The notes beneath the pieces were generated by a model. It ran no database searches. It was not told where the DNA came from and saw only the letters and a list, made by a program, of their open reading frames with translations. The position numbers and the translations under genes are program-made. A stretch of 64,000 nt of DNA from Diplolepis rosae (lineage: Eukaryota; Arthropoda; Insecta; Hymenoptera; Diplolepididae). Below are positions 1 through 10,078 of this stretch, piece by piece; the stretch's first letter is position 1; each line of letters opens with the position of its first letter. The DNA lies in assembly GCA_030998225.1 (NCBI GenBank), contig JAPYXD010000608.1:92501-156500 (forward strand), given 5' to 3'.

Positions 1-2
1 CT

Positions 3-146
3 GGAAATCGAGGAAATATGACGCATGGACATAATCGACACCAAGGGTCAGGGATACAATCCAGAACGGATGAAAATAAAAACTGGAGAGGAAGCAATCA
101 ACAATCCTCATATAGAATGAGGAATATCCAACTAGAGGATGAATAA
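3..146 (+). CDS. gag: Gag C-terminal end, gypsy copy A (partial)
   Basis: An open frame runs from base 3 to a stop at 144-146 and gives a tail rich in Gln, Asn, Arg and Gly. It matches the C-terminus of the gag of copy B (near 58900-59027), including a shared MRNI motif close to the end. There is no CCHC zinc knuckle, so RNA binding would rest on the basic Asn/Gln-rich tail. Gag forms the cytoplasmic particle that packages element RNA. The pol frame is different and opens only after this stop, so how Pol is expressed (frameshift, reinitiation or splicing) is not evident. Confidence 0.7.
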   Translation, partial: GNRGNMTHGHNRHQGSGIQSRTDENKNWRGSNQQSSYRMRNIQLEDE

Positions 147-184
147 AGTGAGAACATACAAGATGAAGAAGATGAACAAACGTT

Positions 185-3100
185 ATGCGATGTGGGAAAC
201 GAGAAGGTGCCACGTCTATAGAATCGCAAGAAGGAGGGGAAGAAAACGTGGCACAAGAAATCACCCTCTACACCCACATGCTGTACGATCCACGAGAAGA
301 GCTGCTAAAAGAACCGAAAGAAGGAGATACAAGTAAACGTACAAAATGTTATGTGGCAAACCTAATGATAGGAGGCATAGTGACAACTGCACTCATAGAC
401 ACTGGAGCAGAAGTTACGTGTCTTTCTGAAGAATTCGTAAACAAAAACATAGAACGATTTAGAGAGTGTCCTATGTTACCGATTAATGGAGTTACTCTTA
501 AGGGACCGATGGGAGGAAAAGCAGTGAGACTAAAGAAACAAATATATGTGGATATACAGCTGCCGAACTGCCTTATCCAAACTATATTCCTGGTAGTACC
601 AAAACTCTCGAGGCCCTGCATAATTGGCATCGACTTTCTTGACCATTTAAGGAGCAAAATAGATTTAGATAGTAAAACTATTTCATTCCCATATCTGGAA
701 GGGGAACCTTCATTAAGAATAATAAATGAAGAAACAGATGGCTCATCTGAAAACATGATGCAGGAGATAAACCTCCTGATTAAGGACGAACCGTCAGCAG
801 ATATTGAAGATGAAGAAATCCATAAAAAGTTGGAAGAGACATCTACAATAGAACCTGAAGAAAAAAGGAAACTTCAAGAAATCATATGGAAGTATAAAAG
901 AGTATTTCGAAAAAGACCAGGAAAATTAACGTCATATCAGCATATTCTAAAAGTAAAAAAAAACCAACCTTTTGTAGGTCGAAGCTATCCAATACCCATA
1001 GCACATAGAGAAAAAGTGGACGAAGATATCCAAAGGATGCTCAAGATGGAGGTAATTCAGAGATCAAGCAGCTCATACGTCAATCCAATAGTACCAGTAA
1101 TAAAAAAAGATGGTACTGTGCGGCTATGCCTAGATGCAAGGAGATTAAATGAAATTCTGTTGGAAGACTGGGAATGCCCAGAACCGGCGGAAATACTATT
1201 TCAAAGATGCAAGGGAACGAAGATAATGTCTAGCTTGGACATGACGAGTAGCTTTTGGCAGGTGCCCTTACACCCAGATTCCAAACAATATACAGCTTTT
1301 CAATATCGAGGACGAACCTATGAATTCAATGTGGTGCCTTTCGGTTTGAAAACAAGTATAGCAGCATTAGTTAGAGGACTCGATCAAGTATTACAAGGAC
1401 TTGGAGATCATATAATATCGTTTGTAGACGATACATTAATTACCTCAGAGTCAACACAGCAGCATTTGGAACACCTAGAAGAATTGCTTCATCGCTTGGA
1501 GAAATGTAACCTCACAATAAATTTAAGCAAATCACATTTCTTCAGGAAAGAGACAAAATTCCTAGGATTCGTACTGGACACTGAAGGTATCAGACCTGAC
1601 CCTGAAAAAATACAAGGAATCAGAGAATTTCAACCGCCTAAAAACATAAAACAATTAAGAGGGTTTCTTGGATTAGTAAATTTCTATTCGAAATTTAGTA
1701 GTAGGCATGCTTCTGAAACGATACCTCTGTTAAGGTTGATAAAAAAGGGAGTACAATGGAAATGGGACGGTGAGATGCAAAACTGTTTTGAACGAATAAA
1801 GAATTTATTTTCGGAGTCAATCATTCTGTACTACCCTGATCCAAAAAAACCATATTACTTAGAAACAGATGCAAGCGATTATGCACTAGGGGCTATACTA
1901 TACCAGAAGAACGAGAAACAAGAAAAGGAAATCATAACATTAGCAAGCAGAACACTCAAGGGACCTGAGAAAGCATACTTCACGACAGAGAAGGAACTTT
2001 TGGCAATCGTTTGGGCATTACAAAAATTCAGAACATACCTGCAAGGAGCTAAAGTAATAAACCGAACAGACCACATGGCATTGACGTTCCTTAAAACTTG
2101 TAAACTTGTCAATGCTAGATTAACACGCTGGATATTGGCAATACAGGATTACAACATTGCCATAGAACACTGTCCTGGAAGAGAAAATATAGCGGCTGAC
2201 CTCTTAAGCAGACAGCATCCAAATAAAGAATGGGAAAAGGAGAAAGACACCGTTGAGATTCTGATTAATGAATTAAAATATACATGTTCTACACAACTAA
2301 AGGCAAGCCTTAAAAATATACCACAGGCCCAACGAGAGGACAAACAGATAATAAGACGAAGGCAAGAGCTGGAAAAACAAGAAGGAGAAACAGCAAGGTT
2401 TAAATTACGGAAAGGCATAGTATATAAAAAAGGAAAAGATGGAAATAAAATCTACTTACCCAGGAACATGGTCGACACTCTTATAAGAGAATGTCATGAG
2501 GCGTACGGACACATCGGTGCAGAAAAAACACATAGACTAATTGCAGAACATTTCTACTTCCCTCGAGCAGCTAAAATTGCCAGACAAGTACTGAGAAAAT
2601 GTGACTCCTGTCAGCGTAACAAGATTCCAACATGGGTGTCACCAGTAATTCAGGAATATGTGCAAACCGATAAACCACTACAACTGATATCCATAGACTT
2701 CTTTGGGCCTCTAACCAAAACTAAATACGGATACGAGTATATCCTAGTGATGATGGACACTTTCACTAAGTATACAAAGCTCTATCCATTGAAGCGAGCA
2801 ACAACCGAAGCAGCAATAAGGAGTCTTGAAAGTTTTACAGCCTCAATAGGCAAACCTGAAAGAATACTGGCAGATAGAGGCACTCAATTCACTAGTAAGA
2901 AATGGACAGCAGCTCTGAAAGAAAAGAATATCAGATTAGTTTTAACGTCAGTGAGACATCCGCAGGCAAACATGGTGGAAAGAGTAAATAGGGAGTTAGC
3001 GAGATTCTTCAGAACCTTCTTACCCATTGATGCACACAAATCGTGGTATAACTACGTTGAAAAAATAGAAATAATACTTAACGAATCACACCACGATACA

Positions 3101-3571
3101 ATCGAAATGACACCTCATGAGGCACTGAAGGGAGAAAAACCAACCAGATTCTGGGAAAAATTAGTACCACTGATACAACAACCCACCAAATATAAACAAG
3201 CAGACATCGTACGAATGGTAAAGGAAAAAATTAGATCGAAAGGAGAAAAACGAACAGCACGGCTAAATAAGGAAAAAAGGGGACTTACCTTTGAAGTAGG
3301 AGAACAGGTACTTGTGAAAGCATGTAATGTGGCAAACACGGCCGCAGGACGAGTTGCCAAGTTTCTAGCCCTGTACGAAGGACCATACACAGTTAAAAAA
3401 AGGATAGCACAGAACACATACATACTGACCAACACAAATACACAAAGAGAAAGGGGCCAGTTCCATGCGACCGATCTCAAGCACTATCACACAGACAATG
3501 ACCAGGAGGAGAAGTGGGAGACATGGAAGAATGAGAGTGGGGGTAAGGTTGGACGAGCGGAGCGAAAGTAA
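185..3571 (+). CDS. pol: Pol polyprotein, Ty3/gypsy (PR-RT-RH-IN), uninterrupted
   Basis: A single 1128-codon frame covers all the enzymes needed to copy and insert the element. Protease: DTGAE at residues 72-76. Reverse transcriptase: about 250-450, with LDMTS around 351-355 and the catalytic box FVDD at 413-416. RNase H: TDAS at 561-564, TEKE near 601 and a late Asp near 672. Integrase: zinc-binding His771, His776, Cys806, Cys809, then the D,D-35-E triad Asp838, Asp897 and Glu932. A basic C-terminal part follows. No stop or frameshift interrupts it and the main catalytic residues are present. The frame opens at about 176 and the first ATG is 185. Copy B carries the same domains in broken form at roughly 80% amino-acid identity in the best stretches. 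Confidence 0.95.
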   Translation: MRCGKREGATSIESQEGGEENVAQEITLYTHMLYDPREELLKEPKEGDTSKRTKCYVANLMIGGIVTTALIDTGAEVTCLSEEFVNKNIERFRECPMLPINGVTLKGPMGGKAVRLKKQIYVDIQLPNCLIQTIFLVVPKLSRPCIIGIDFLDHLRSKIDLDSKTISFPYLEGEPSLRIINEETDGSSENMMQEINLLIKDEPSADIEDEEIHKKLEETSTIEPEEKRKLQEIIWKYKRVFRKRPGKLTSYQHILKVKKNQPFVGRSYPIPIAHREKVDEDIQRMLKMEVIQRSSSSYVNPIVPVIKKDGTVRLCLDARRLNEILLEDWECPEPAEILFQRCKGTKIMSSLDMTSSFWQVPLHPDSKQYTAFQYRGRTYEFNVVPFGLKTSIAALVRGLDQVLQGLGDHIISFVDDTLITSESTQQHLEHLEELLHRLEKCNLTINLSKSHFFRKETKFLGFVLDTEGIRPDPEKIQGIREFQPPKNIKQLRGFLGLVNFYSKFSSRHASETIPLLRLIKKGVQWKWDGEMQNCFERIKNLFSESIILYYPDPKKPYYLETDASDYALGAILYQKNEKQEKEIITLASRTLKGPEKAYFTTEKELLAIVWALQKFRTYLQGAKVINRTDHMALTFLKTCKLVNARLTRWILAIQDYNIAIEHCPGRENIAADLLSRQHPNKEWEKEKDTVEILINELKYTCSTQLKASLKNIPQAQREDKQIIRRRQELEKQEGETARFKLRKGIVYKKGKDGNKIYLPRNMVDTLIRECHEAYGHIGAEKTHRLIAEHFYFPRAAKIARQVLRKCDSCQRNKIPTWVSPVIQEYVQTDKPLQLISIDFFGPLTKTKYGYEYILVMMDTFTKYTKLYPLKRATTEAAIRSLESFTASIGKPERILADRGTQFTSKKWTAALKEKNIRLVLTSVRHPQANMVERVNRELARFFRTFLPIDAHKSWYNYVEKIEIILNESHHDTIEMTPHEALKGEKPTRFWEKLVPLIQQPTKYKQADIVRMVKEKIRSKGEKRTARLNKEKRGLTFEVGEQVLVKACNVANTAAGRVAKFLALYEGPYTVKKRIAQNTYILTNTNTQRERGQFHATDLKHYHTDNDQEEKWETWKNESGGKVGRAERK

Positions 3572-3776
3572 GCACAAAGAGGAGAATGAGAAAAGCAACG
3601 TTGGAATAGAGGAGTGGGGAGTAAGATCAGAAGGAAACATGGGAAAATGAAAAGTAATGGAAAGCAGGTAAAAGATCGACACAAAAAAAAAAAACTATGA
3701 GTCATGACAACAAGGGAAAGAAAAGGGAAAATAGGTAAGCGTCAGTACTTTTCAAGCAGCCAAGCTAAAAGAAAGT

Positions 3777-4525
3777 GTGACAATGCCTGAAGCAGCAACC
3801 CAAACTGAAGCGCTGGACACGCGTCGCAACGTATACACGCAGTGTGGAAAAGAAAAACAACTGATGATCTCAGTGATGGTAGAAACCAAAAAATTAAAGG
3901 AATTAGATGCAAGACCGAGAATCCTGACTAATTCAAAGAAGAAAGCCCCCAGGAAGCCCGGTATGAGCGTCTCAGAAGCATCCACAGAAAAGAGACAGAA
4001 ACTAGTGATGAAAAAGTGTGTGGGAACTGAAAATGAGGAAAAGCAAAATGAAGAGCCCGAGATTACAATATTAAAAGAGATCAAGGTGAATCATATCGGT
4101 GTAACAATCAGCACGAGAAAAACAGAAGAGGAGAAATCTGAAAAAGAAGGAAAAAGAAAACGTGGCAGCACAAAGGAGAAGATCTGGGACGTTGAAAAGA
4201 AAGCTCAGTCGTCAGGAAAAACTATATGAGGATATCTTGAAGGGCAGCTCAAGACCACAAAACAAGAGGAGTAGAGAAACGCCAAAGGCAGAGATAAAAA
4301 AAAAAGCAAGTGAGGATCCATGTGTGGAGAAACAAGAGGGAGATGGAGAGACAACGTAGAAAGGAGTTAAGAAATAAAGACGTGCTTAATGAGAAGTTTC
4401 AACAGTGGTCACCGAGTCAAAGCTGGCCAATAACGGAAGATTGGAAAAGGAAGGAGGACAAAAACGAAGGAGACAATAGGATACAACAAAGCAACAGGGA
4501 AACGTATCTGTACTTGAAATTTTGA
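3777..4525 (+). CDS. Third ORF of gypsy copy A, basic protein of unknown function (frame changes)
   Basis: The first part (ATG at 3783, to 4229) encodes about 150 residues very rich in Lys, Glu, Arg and Thr. Coding-like sequence continues in two other frames, 4162-4359 and 4310-4525, implying frameshifts or splicing. It sits where errantiviruses carry env, but there is no signal peptide, transmembrane segment or cleavage site, so I do not call it env. Copy B has a counterpart at 62886-63480 sharing the start MPE-ATxTEA, an RQEKLY block and a final SQxWPI block. Conservation of those blocks argues that it was once translated. Function is unknown; the basic character suggests nucleic-acid binding, which is inference. 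Confidence 0.55.
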
Positions 4526-4810
4526 TAACGGTAAGCTTAAACGTACACTCATACATTCATTGTAAACCGCTATCAAAATTTAGGGGGGCAGTTGTAAGCG
4601 ATCAATTGTAGCCCCTGTAGAGTGGCAACCGTGCTCACCACTTTACAGTTGCGAGATAGGAAGTCCAGCATCTGGCGTAACGAGAACACGCAGGCGCAGC
4701 ATCCCCACTTAGGATACATGGTCCATGGTGGGAGATGAGCTGGATGAGATAAAAAGGGGATGCTGGACTGAGAAAAGGAGTTCGGCGGCTCGCAAGCGAG
4801 CCGTAAGCAA

Positions 4811-4981
4811 CTGAGAAGTGATCTCAGGGCAGGCTAAGAGGTTTTACGTCTTAGACCGAGTTCTGATTGACTTCTGGAGGCGCTCTTTGGACAGAACAAG
4901 GGGTTTCACGTCTTGTTTGGGTCTGAATTCGTCTTACCTACCGTGGAGCACTGGGCAGGATAAGGGGTTTTACGCCTTATC
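4811..4981 (+). ncRNA. Series of stem-loops in the gypsy LTR transcript
   Basis: Four hairpins lie in a row downstream of the presumed promoter: CTGAGA/TCTCAG at 4811-4827, CTAAGA/TCTTAG at 4834-4854, AACAAG/CTTGTT at 4895-4917 and GATAAGG/CCTTATC at 4959-4981. The last three share a loop like GGTTTTACG, and two of them (the second and fourth) are preceded by GGGCAGG. Stem sequences differ but each is self-complementary. Copy B has the same design with other stems at 57523-57603. That pattern is expected of a conserved RNA structure in the untranslated region. Confidence 0.6.
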
Positions 4982-5132
4982 TGAGTTTGGTGCCCGCAGT
5001 TTAAACGCTTACGGTTCGTCTGATCCCCCGACCGAACATCTCGGACTCTTGAAGTCAACTCCCTCTAAAAAAGGGGAGAGTGACACAGAGATCCTTCGCG
5101 CGAGATCTTAGATAGAGATATTCAGGGATATT

Positions 5133-5189
5133 TTATAAATAGATAGATATTTTATAGATAGATTGATAGATAGATAGATAGATAGAGAT

Positions 5190-5220
<31 letters not shown>
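5133..5220. repeat. GATA / GA microsatellite
   Basis: Simple repeat of GATA units grading into GA units, within the gypsy LTR or its 3' edge. Confidence 0.9.
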
Positions 5221-5222
<2 letters not shown>

Positions 5223-5290
5223 AATCTAGGACCATTAGCATGTAAAATAAAGCTACATCCCACATTGTCGATTTGCGATATCTCAACGAA

Positions 5291-5660
5291 CTATTATTGT
5301 TAACTCCGGGCCATCGAGTGTAAGCGACATGTGATTTTAATTATAAACAAAACTATAGATTAAAGAATTGTTTGTCTATTAAATTCGGGAATTTATCCTC
5401 GCCAATAATTCGCTAAACCAAATATTGTATGTGGTACTTAAATCAAGTCATTGAGTGTAAGAGGATTTATTCTCCGATTAGAATAAAGAGTGTGCAATTA
5501 CAAAGAATCTTCACTTCTTCTCTCGTGCATGATCCCATAATTTAATAAAAACAAAATTTATATTAATAAAATTCTATTTTATCCACGAGATAAATAAAAT
5601 AAAGTTAAAATATATATATATATATATGTATATTAGCATACAATATGTCGCCCTATGTAT
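5291..5660. other. AT-rich stretch without a gene
   Basis: It contains two short sequences of the form GAGTGTAAG (about 5318 and 5456) and an AT dinucleotide run near 5611-5630. Some of it may belong to the gypsy LTR end or to the terminus of the following DNA transposon. I could not find a matching inverted repeat on the far side of the BEN gene. Confidence 0.5.
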
Positions 5661-8600
5661 TCATGGTATTTCGATATTTTGTGGCAGGCGACAAATATAA
5701 CATTCAACGTATACCAATTTTTCATATACTATGCTTATTGGAATGATAATTAAATCACGTTCTTTCCTCAAAATTGTGAGCACGTGTCTAACAAGTGGTT
5801 GTTGTTCGACAATCAACTCTCTTATTAATAAGTAGCATTTCAAATCAGTCTTCATGATATTTTCAATTTCTACAACTTTTCCCGATATTAATTTGACAAC
5901 TGTGTCGTTTCTAGTACTAGACAGGGTATTTTCTTTTACTTTTATACACTGAACCTTTATAAACACAATTTATAAATGATTCTCCAGAAATGGTTTCATT
6001 ATTGTCAGGATTAACAAATTTCACTTCTCTACTTCTTTCTGAAAACATTATGCCATCAAGAGTTTGAGCGACATATATCGATAACATATTTTTAGAAAAT
6101 ATGCTTTTGCAAAATTCTTGAGCTGTTTCGGAGTGGAAAATGCTACTGTCGACTACGTACTTGTAGTGTAAAATATTCAAAGCCTTTTAAGCCATTTGTT
6201 GCTCCGGTTGTTTTGTCCCAGTCACATATTGTTTCAGTGTGAACAAGAAACTTTCAAAGGGAAAAGCTGAGTTAGCCCAAATTGGACCTGAATAACGAAC
6301 AGATTGGACAATAAGAAGTAGACAATGAACATTAAAAGTCATTGCTTCTTCTCCATAAAGAATTTCAAATTCGCCAACAAATTGAATCATATCACAATCG
6401 CAGCGACGTAACTGGTCTTCCGTAATTTTCGTTTTTAGCAGAGTGAAAATGGTATTTACCAGTAGCGTGAAGTGTCCTGAATAATTTGCAAGCAAATAAT
6501 TCTTTAGGCAGGGGAAACTAAAAAAGAGAAGCCAAGATTTCCATTCGGAAGCTTTCCATTTAGACTTTTTACATAGATTACGCAGAAGTCTATGAATTTC
6601 TGCAACTGGTTTTATTAAAGCTAGATGCTCATTAATATTTCGAATGTCTTGTGCAGAGATAATGCCCTTTTTCACCCAAGTATCCCATAATTGTTCAACT
6701 GGTCCTATTAAAACTCCCTGCATGTACTCAAGCGGAAAACTCCAAACCATATTAAAATATGTTTGAAAATCCATCATAGGTGAAGAAACTTTTACGCCTC
6801 TTACAAATGTTTGACGGATATGTTTCAGATTGACTGTAGCTTCTTTGCGCTGCAGAGCCATGTAAACATCTTGTAGGTGGGATTCGTGAGATCTACATTC
6901 AAAATTAAGGTCAAAAGGATATCTAATTATTCTATTATATACTCCATATTGATAGCACCAACTGCACCCCTCATATGCGTTGTACTGAAGTCTATTTTGC
7001 AAAATCGGTCGCGCAACGGAATCAGCGATTGCGCAGAGGTCTGAAAGTAAATTTTACACGAGTGTTACCACGCAGTGATTTTAATTCGACACCTTCAATA
7101 TTCAACCTATGAACTTGCTCATTGAATTTCTGCAAAAAAGAATTCATTAGATCTGGTTTTGGTTCCTTTTCTGTTATCATAACTCCTGCCAACATAATGT
7201 ACTTAAACTGCATGGAAACTGGTAATTCATTTATGAGTACGAGAATGGACCAAAAACTTTCGGCACTGCTACGTCGAAGGGCAGCACCATCAAGAAAGAA
7301 GTTAAAAGTTAAGACCGTGTTACAGTTTGTGGAATTAACCTTTTTATGTAGAATTCCATCCTGCACATCTTGAATATCATTCACATCAATATTCATATTA
7401 CGGTCTCTATGATAAAATGCATTCAGCATAGTTTTTATTTCGGGATGTCGAAATAGATGTTCTATTTGGTATTTTAAGTCAACTGCTAAAAAAAAATTTC
7501 TTTTCGTGACAGATAAATTACACTTAGTACCGCATTTGTCACATAAACCCTCTGGATTAGTACCTTTTTTCTTATAACGACAATCAAGAATTTTTTTGCA
7601 AGATGGACAATAAAAGCAAAATGTTATTCTGTCATCGGGAGCATCAAAAATTTTGGAAATTACATAATTACTTAAATTTAATTTTGAAAAATTAACTATA
7701 GCTAAACGCGCCTCAAGTGTTAAACCGTATCTTAAAGCTAATCCTCTAATCATGGCAACAACATCACGAATTGTAAATCCCGATTTGTCGAACATAATTC
7801 TGTTTTCCCAAGAGTAATGCTTTCTGTTATCTGTGTTAGATCCATCACTATCCAGTGGTTCATTATTTAAATTGTCAATGTGGAATTCATACTCTTCACC
7901 TTCATTTCTGACTTCTTCATCAATTTCATCGTTAATCTGATCTCGAAAATCCTGAACTTGAAATTCGTCACTCTCTTCAGAATTTACTTCAACACTACTC
8001 GCAATAACATCCTCGGAAAATCTCTCCTCTTCACTTTGTACTGAGCCATCACTTGAACTGGGAGTTTCATCTTGAATGACATGATTGTCTATAATTTAAG
8101 TTAATCTGCTTTTACTTCTTTCTATAAATTTCCTATTAATATTTTTCTAAGTACTGCACAACAAATTTATTTTATTAGAAAGAAAAATGTCTGAAATGAT
8201 GCCATGAATAAAGGCCTAGAGCAGGTGAAGAAAATGTTCATAATTTCAAACACCATATACAAGTAGAAGGTGGCCATCAAATCGTAGAAAATTTCTTATT
8301 TTTTACAGATAAAACAATCACAACAAGTTATATACCATTTCATGGGAGACGAAATTGTAATTTGTATCATTTCTAAATTTTCAAATAGCGTCTTATCTTA
8401 ACCCATTAATGACGAAAATCGTTTATTTTTTCAACATTTTTTTGAACTTGAATTTCATGCCTGTAACAGATGAATGAATAGATGAAATTCCGTGTTCCTT
8501 ATATTTTCGAGTGTACTCTAACATAATTTTAGAAGGAAAAGTCATCAACATAAATATAGAAAAAATTTCCTTTCCGTTAGAGCACACTCAAAAATATAAA

Positions 8601-9064
8601 GAAGACTGACTGTTATCCATTCATTATTCTGTTATAGGCATGAAATTTAGGTTCGAAAACATGTTGAAAAATAAACGATTTTCGTCGTTAGTGGGTTAAA
8701 TTATTTAAATTACAGAATGCTTTATATGTTTTATTTTGTGCATTATATTAAATATTCCATCTTGTAATTGCTGAATTTCAAGTGTTTCATCTTTAAAATT
8801 TTAAATAAACTTCGTTATTTTATTCAATTGTGTAATTTGCGAGATTATAGTTTTTTTGATAGAGGTTTTCACCTGCATTATAATGTTCTGTTGCAGAGTT
8901 ATTTAACTTTTCTCGGACAGATTTTCTCCATCTATGATCTGTCAGCGAAGACACGTGGCTAGGTTTTTAATTGGGTCGAATAAATTTTCGGTAGCTTTGT
9001 CTCGACTTTTCTTCTGCACCATTGCTTTCATCACTGTCCATATTGAAATCGCAATTTTTGTTGT
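5661..9064 (-). pseudogene. TNP2-like (CACTA/EnSpm-related) transposase gene, broken
   Basis: The main body, read on the minus strand from about 8089 down to 5661, resembles the TNP2-type transposase family (Transposase_21) found in CACTA/EnSpm-like elements. Visible parts: an acidic N-terminal region (7800-8089), a zinc-ribbon-like CPSC...CDKCG (about 7540-7620), FNFFLDGA near 7305, GCSWCYQYG (about 6948-6975), a segment SFPLEYMQGVL (about 6717-6750) and a C-terminal MTFNVHCL stretch near 6330. Breaks: one frameshift near 7020-7040, one in-frame stop at 6187-6189 and one frameshift near 5940. A splice acceptor precedes 8089, and a probable upstream exon lies at about 8900-9064. A MITE sits in the intervening intron. 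Superfamily assignment comes from family memory; the terminal inverted repeats were not found. Confidence 0.7.
8402..8695. mobile_element. piggyBac-like MITE, TTAA target site
   Basis: A 294-bp palindromic element is flanked by TTAA at 8398-8401 and 8696-8699. Its ends are CCCATTAATGACGAAAATCG and the near-exact reverse complement, ending GTTAGTGGG. TTAA duplication with CCC...GGG ends is the piggyBac signature. It has no coding capacity and lies in the presumed first intron of the transposase gene. Confidence 0.85.
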
Positions 9065-9769
9065 CTAAAAAATGTTATTAAATGAGAAAATATGTAGATA
9101 CCTACAATTTTTCACTATACATACTTCAGTATACCACTAATAATAAATTTATCAATATTTAATCAAAAACACATGAACAGATTGTAAGAAAAAAGTTAGA
9201 AAAACCACACAGAACTTTAATTTTTGTAATTACGTAATTAGAAAAAGAAACTTTAAGATCATTTAATAAGAAAAACATAATAATTATTTTTTTAAACTTA
9301 CACGCTGTTAATGTTATTTATAATACATATGTTGGTATATACTGATCCAAGTTTTTCAGTTTATGATTCTTGCAATTCACTTTTGCACACTTAAAACAGT
9401 TTATTTATCATGACTCGTAAATAAAAAATTATTAACTGAAGTTTTTTAATTCCTCGCAGTACTGTTATATTCCAATTGTAAATGTCTCAAATATATAATA
9501 AAAATCGTTTTTCGATACATGAGTTTATATTCTGTTTATGGTTTACGTTTAAATGAAGCAGGTTATGTTCGACATTTTAGGTTTCAAAAATGCGCATGTC
9601 TCCAAGTATCACGCGGGAAAAACTTTTTAAGGACGTAAAACGCATGCTACGTGCGCGGACACGCCGCATGCCGGTTGAAGATTCCTAACCTCCATAAAAG
9701 TTTTTAAGTGAATTCTATATAAATGAAATAAAATTCTTGTTGTTTATTTTGCGGTGAAACACATTGAAG
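9065..9769. promoter_or_regulatory. Divergent intergenic region between transposase and BEN genes
   Basis: About 700 bp separates the presumed 5' exon of the minus-strand transposase gene from the ATG of the plus-strand BEN gene. It is AT-rich apart from a GC-richer patch at 9590-9690. A bidirectional promoter is the natural inference. No specific box was identified with confidence. Confidence 0.4.
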
Positions 9770-10042
9770 ATGATATTCTATTTTCAATGCAAATATCAAA
9801 GTGGCAGGCTGAGAGGAACCAAGCGCATAATATCCAGCGGTGACTTCAAATATTTTCCTCTGTGCATTGAAAAAGTTGAAGACTTCAACTTGAATATGAA
9901 GTACAAGATTCTTGGAGATAAGAATGAATATGTTTCAGCATCATTATTGCATATTGCTGGTAAGTCATAAATTTACATATTTACTAATATCATTATATTC
10001 GTACATACTTTTAGTTATTCTACAATGACCATATACATATGA

Positions 10043-10078
<36 letters not shown>

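Larger units (their letters stand above)
1..5290 (+). mobile_element. Ty3/gypsy LTR retrotransposon, copy A (5' part outside window)
   Basis: The window opens inside an LTR retrotransposon. Order is end of gag, pol (protease, reverse transcriptase, RNase H, integrase), a third basic ORF, a purine-rich tract at 4582-4592 and a 3' LTR starting TGTAAG. This domain order, with integrase after RNase H, defines Ty3/gypsy. The 5' LTR, primer site and most of gag lie left of the window. The right boundary is uncertain because no partner LTR or target duplication is available to fix it. The same family recurs in decayed form from 57276. Confidence 0.93.
4593..5290 (+). repeat. 3' LTR of gypsy copy A
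   Basis: It starts TGTAAGCG directly after a purine-rich tract (4582-4592). It aligns with the LTR of copy B from 57276 (shared TGTAA start, a GCCCCTGTAGA block, GGCAACC, a TATA-like GATAAAA near 4747 and GGGATGCTG after it). Downstream is a run of short stem-loops at 4811-4981. AATAAA-like sequence lies near 5245. The exact 3' end cannot be set because the matching LTR of this copy is outside the window. A GATA/GA microsatellite lies inside it. Confidence 0.75.

Noticed and set aside
349..756. Minus-strand open frame over gypsy pol
   Set aside because: Shadow of the plus-strand Pol; no family resemblance and composition explained by the opposite coding strand. The same applies to the other antisense frames in 1.9-3.7 kb and 59-63 kb.
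3777..4229. env gene of an errantivirus
   Set aside because: No signal peptide, transmembrane helix or cleavage site; the sequence is basic and hydrophilic.
4593..5456. LTR end at the repeated GAGTGTAAG words (5318 or 5456)
   Set aside because: The words resemble the LTR start, but no duplication or partner LTR supports either as the terminus.
8402..8695. miRNA precursor
   Set aside because: The long palindrome has TTAA duplications and CCC/GGG ends, so a MITE explains it fully.
10047..10073. TA dinucleotide run as an origin or promoter
   Set aside because: Simple intronic microsatellite; similar runs at 5611, 24517 and 27575.
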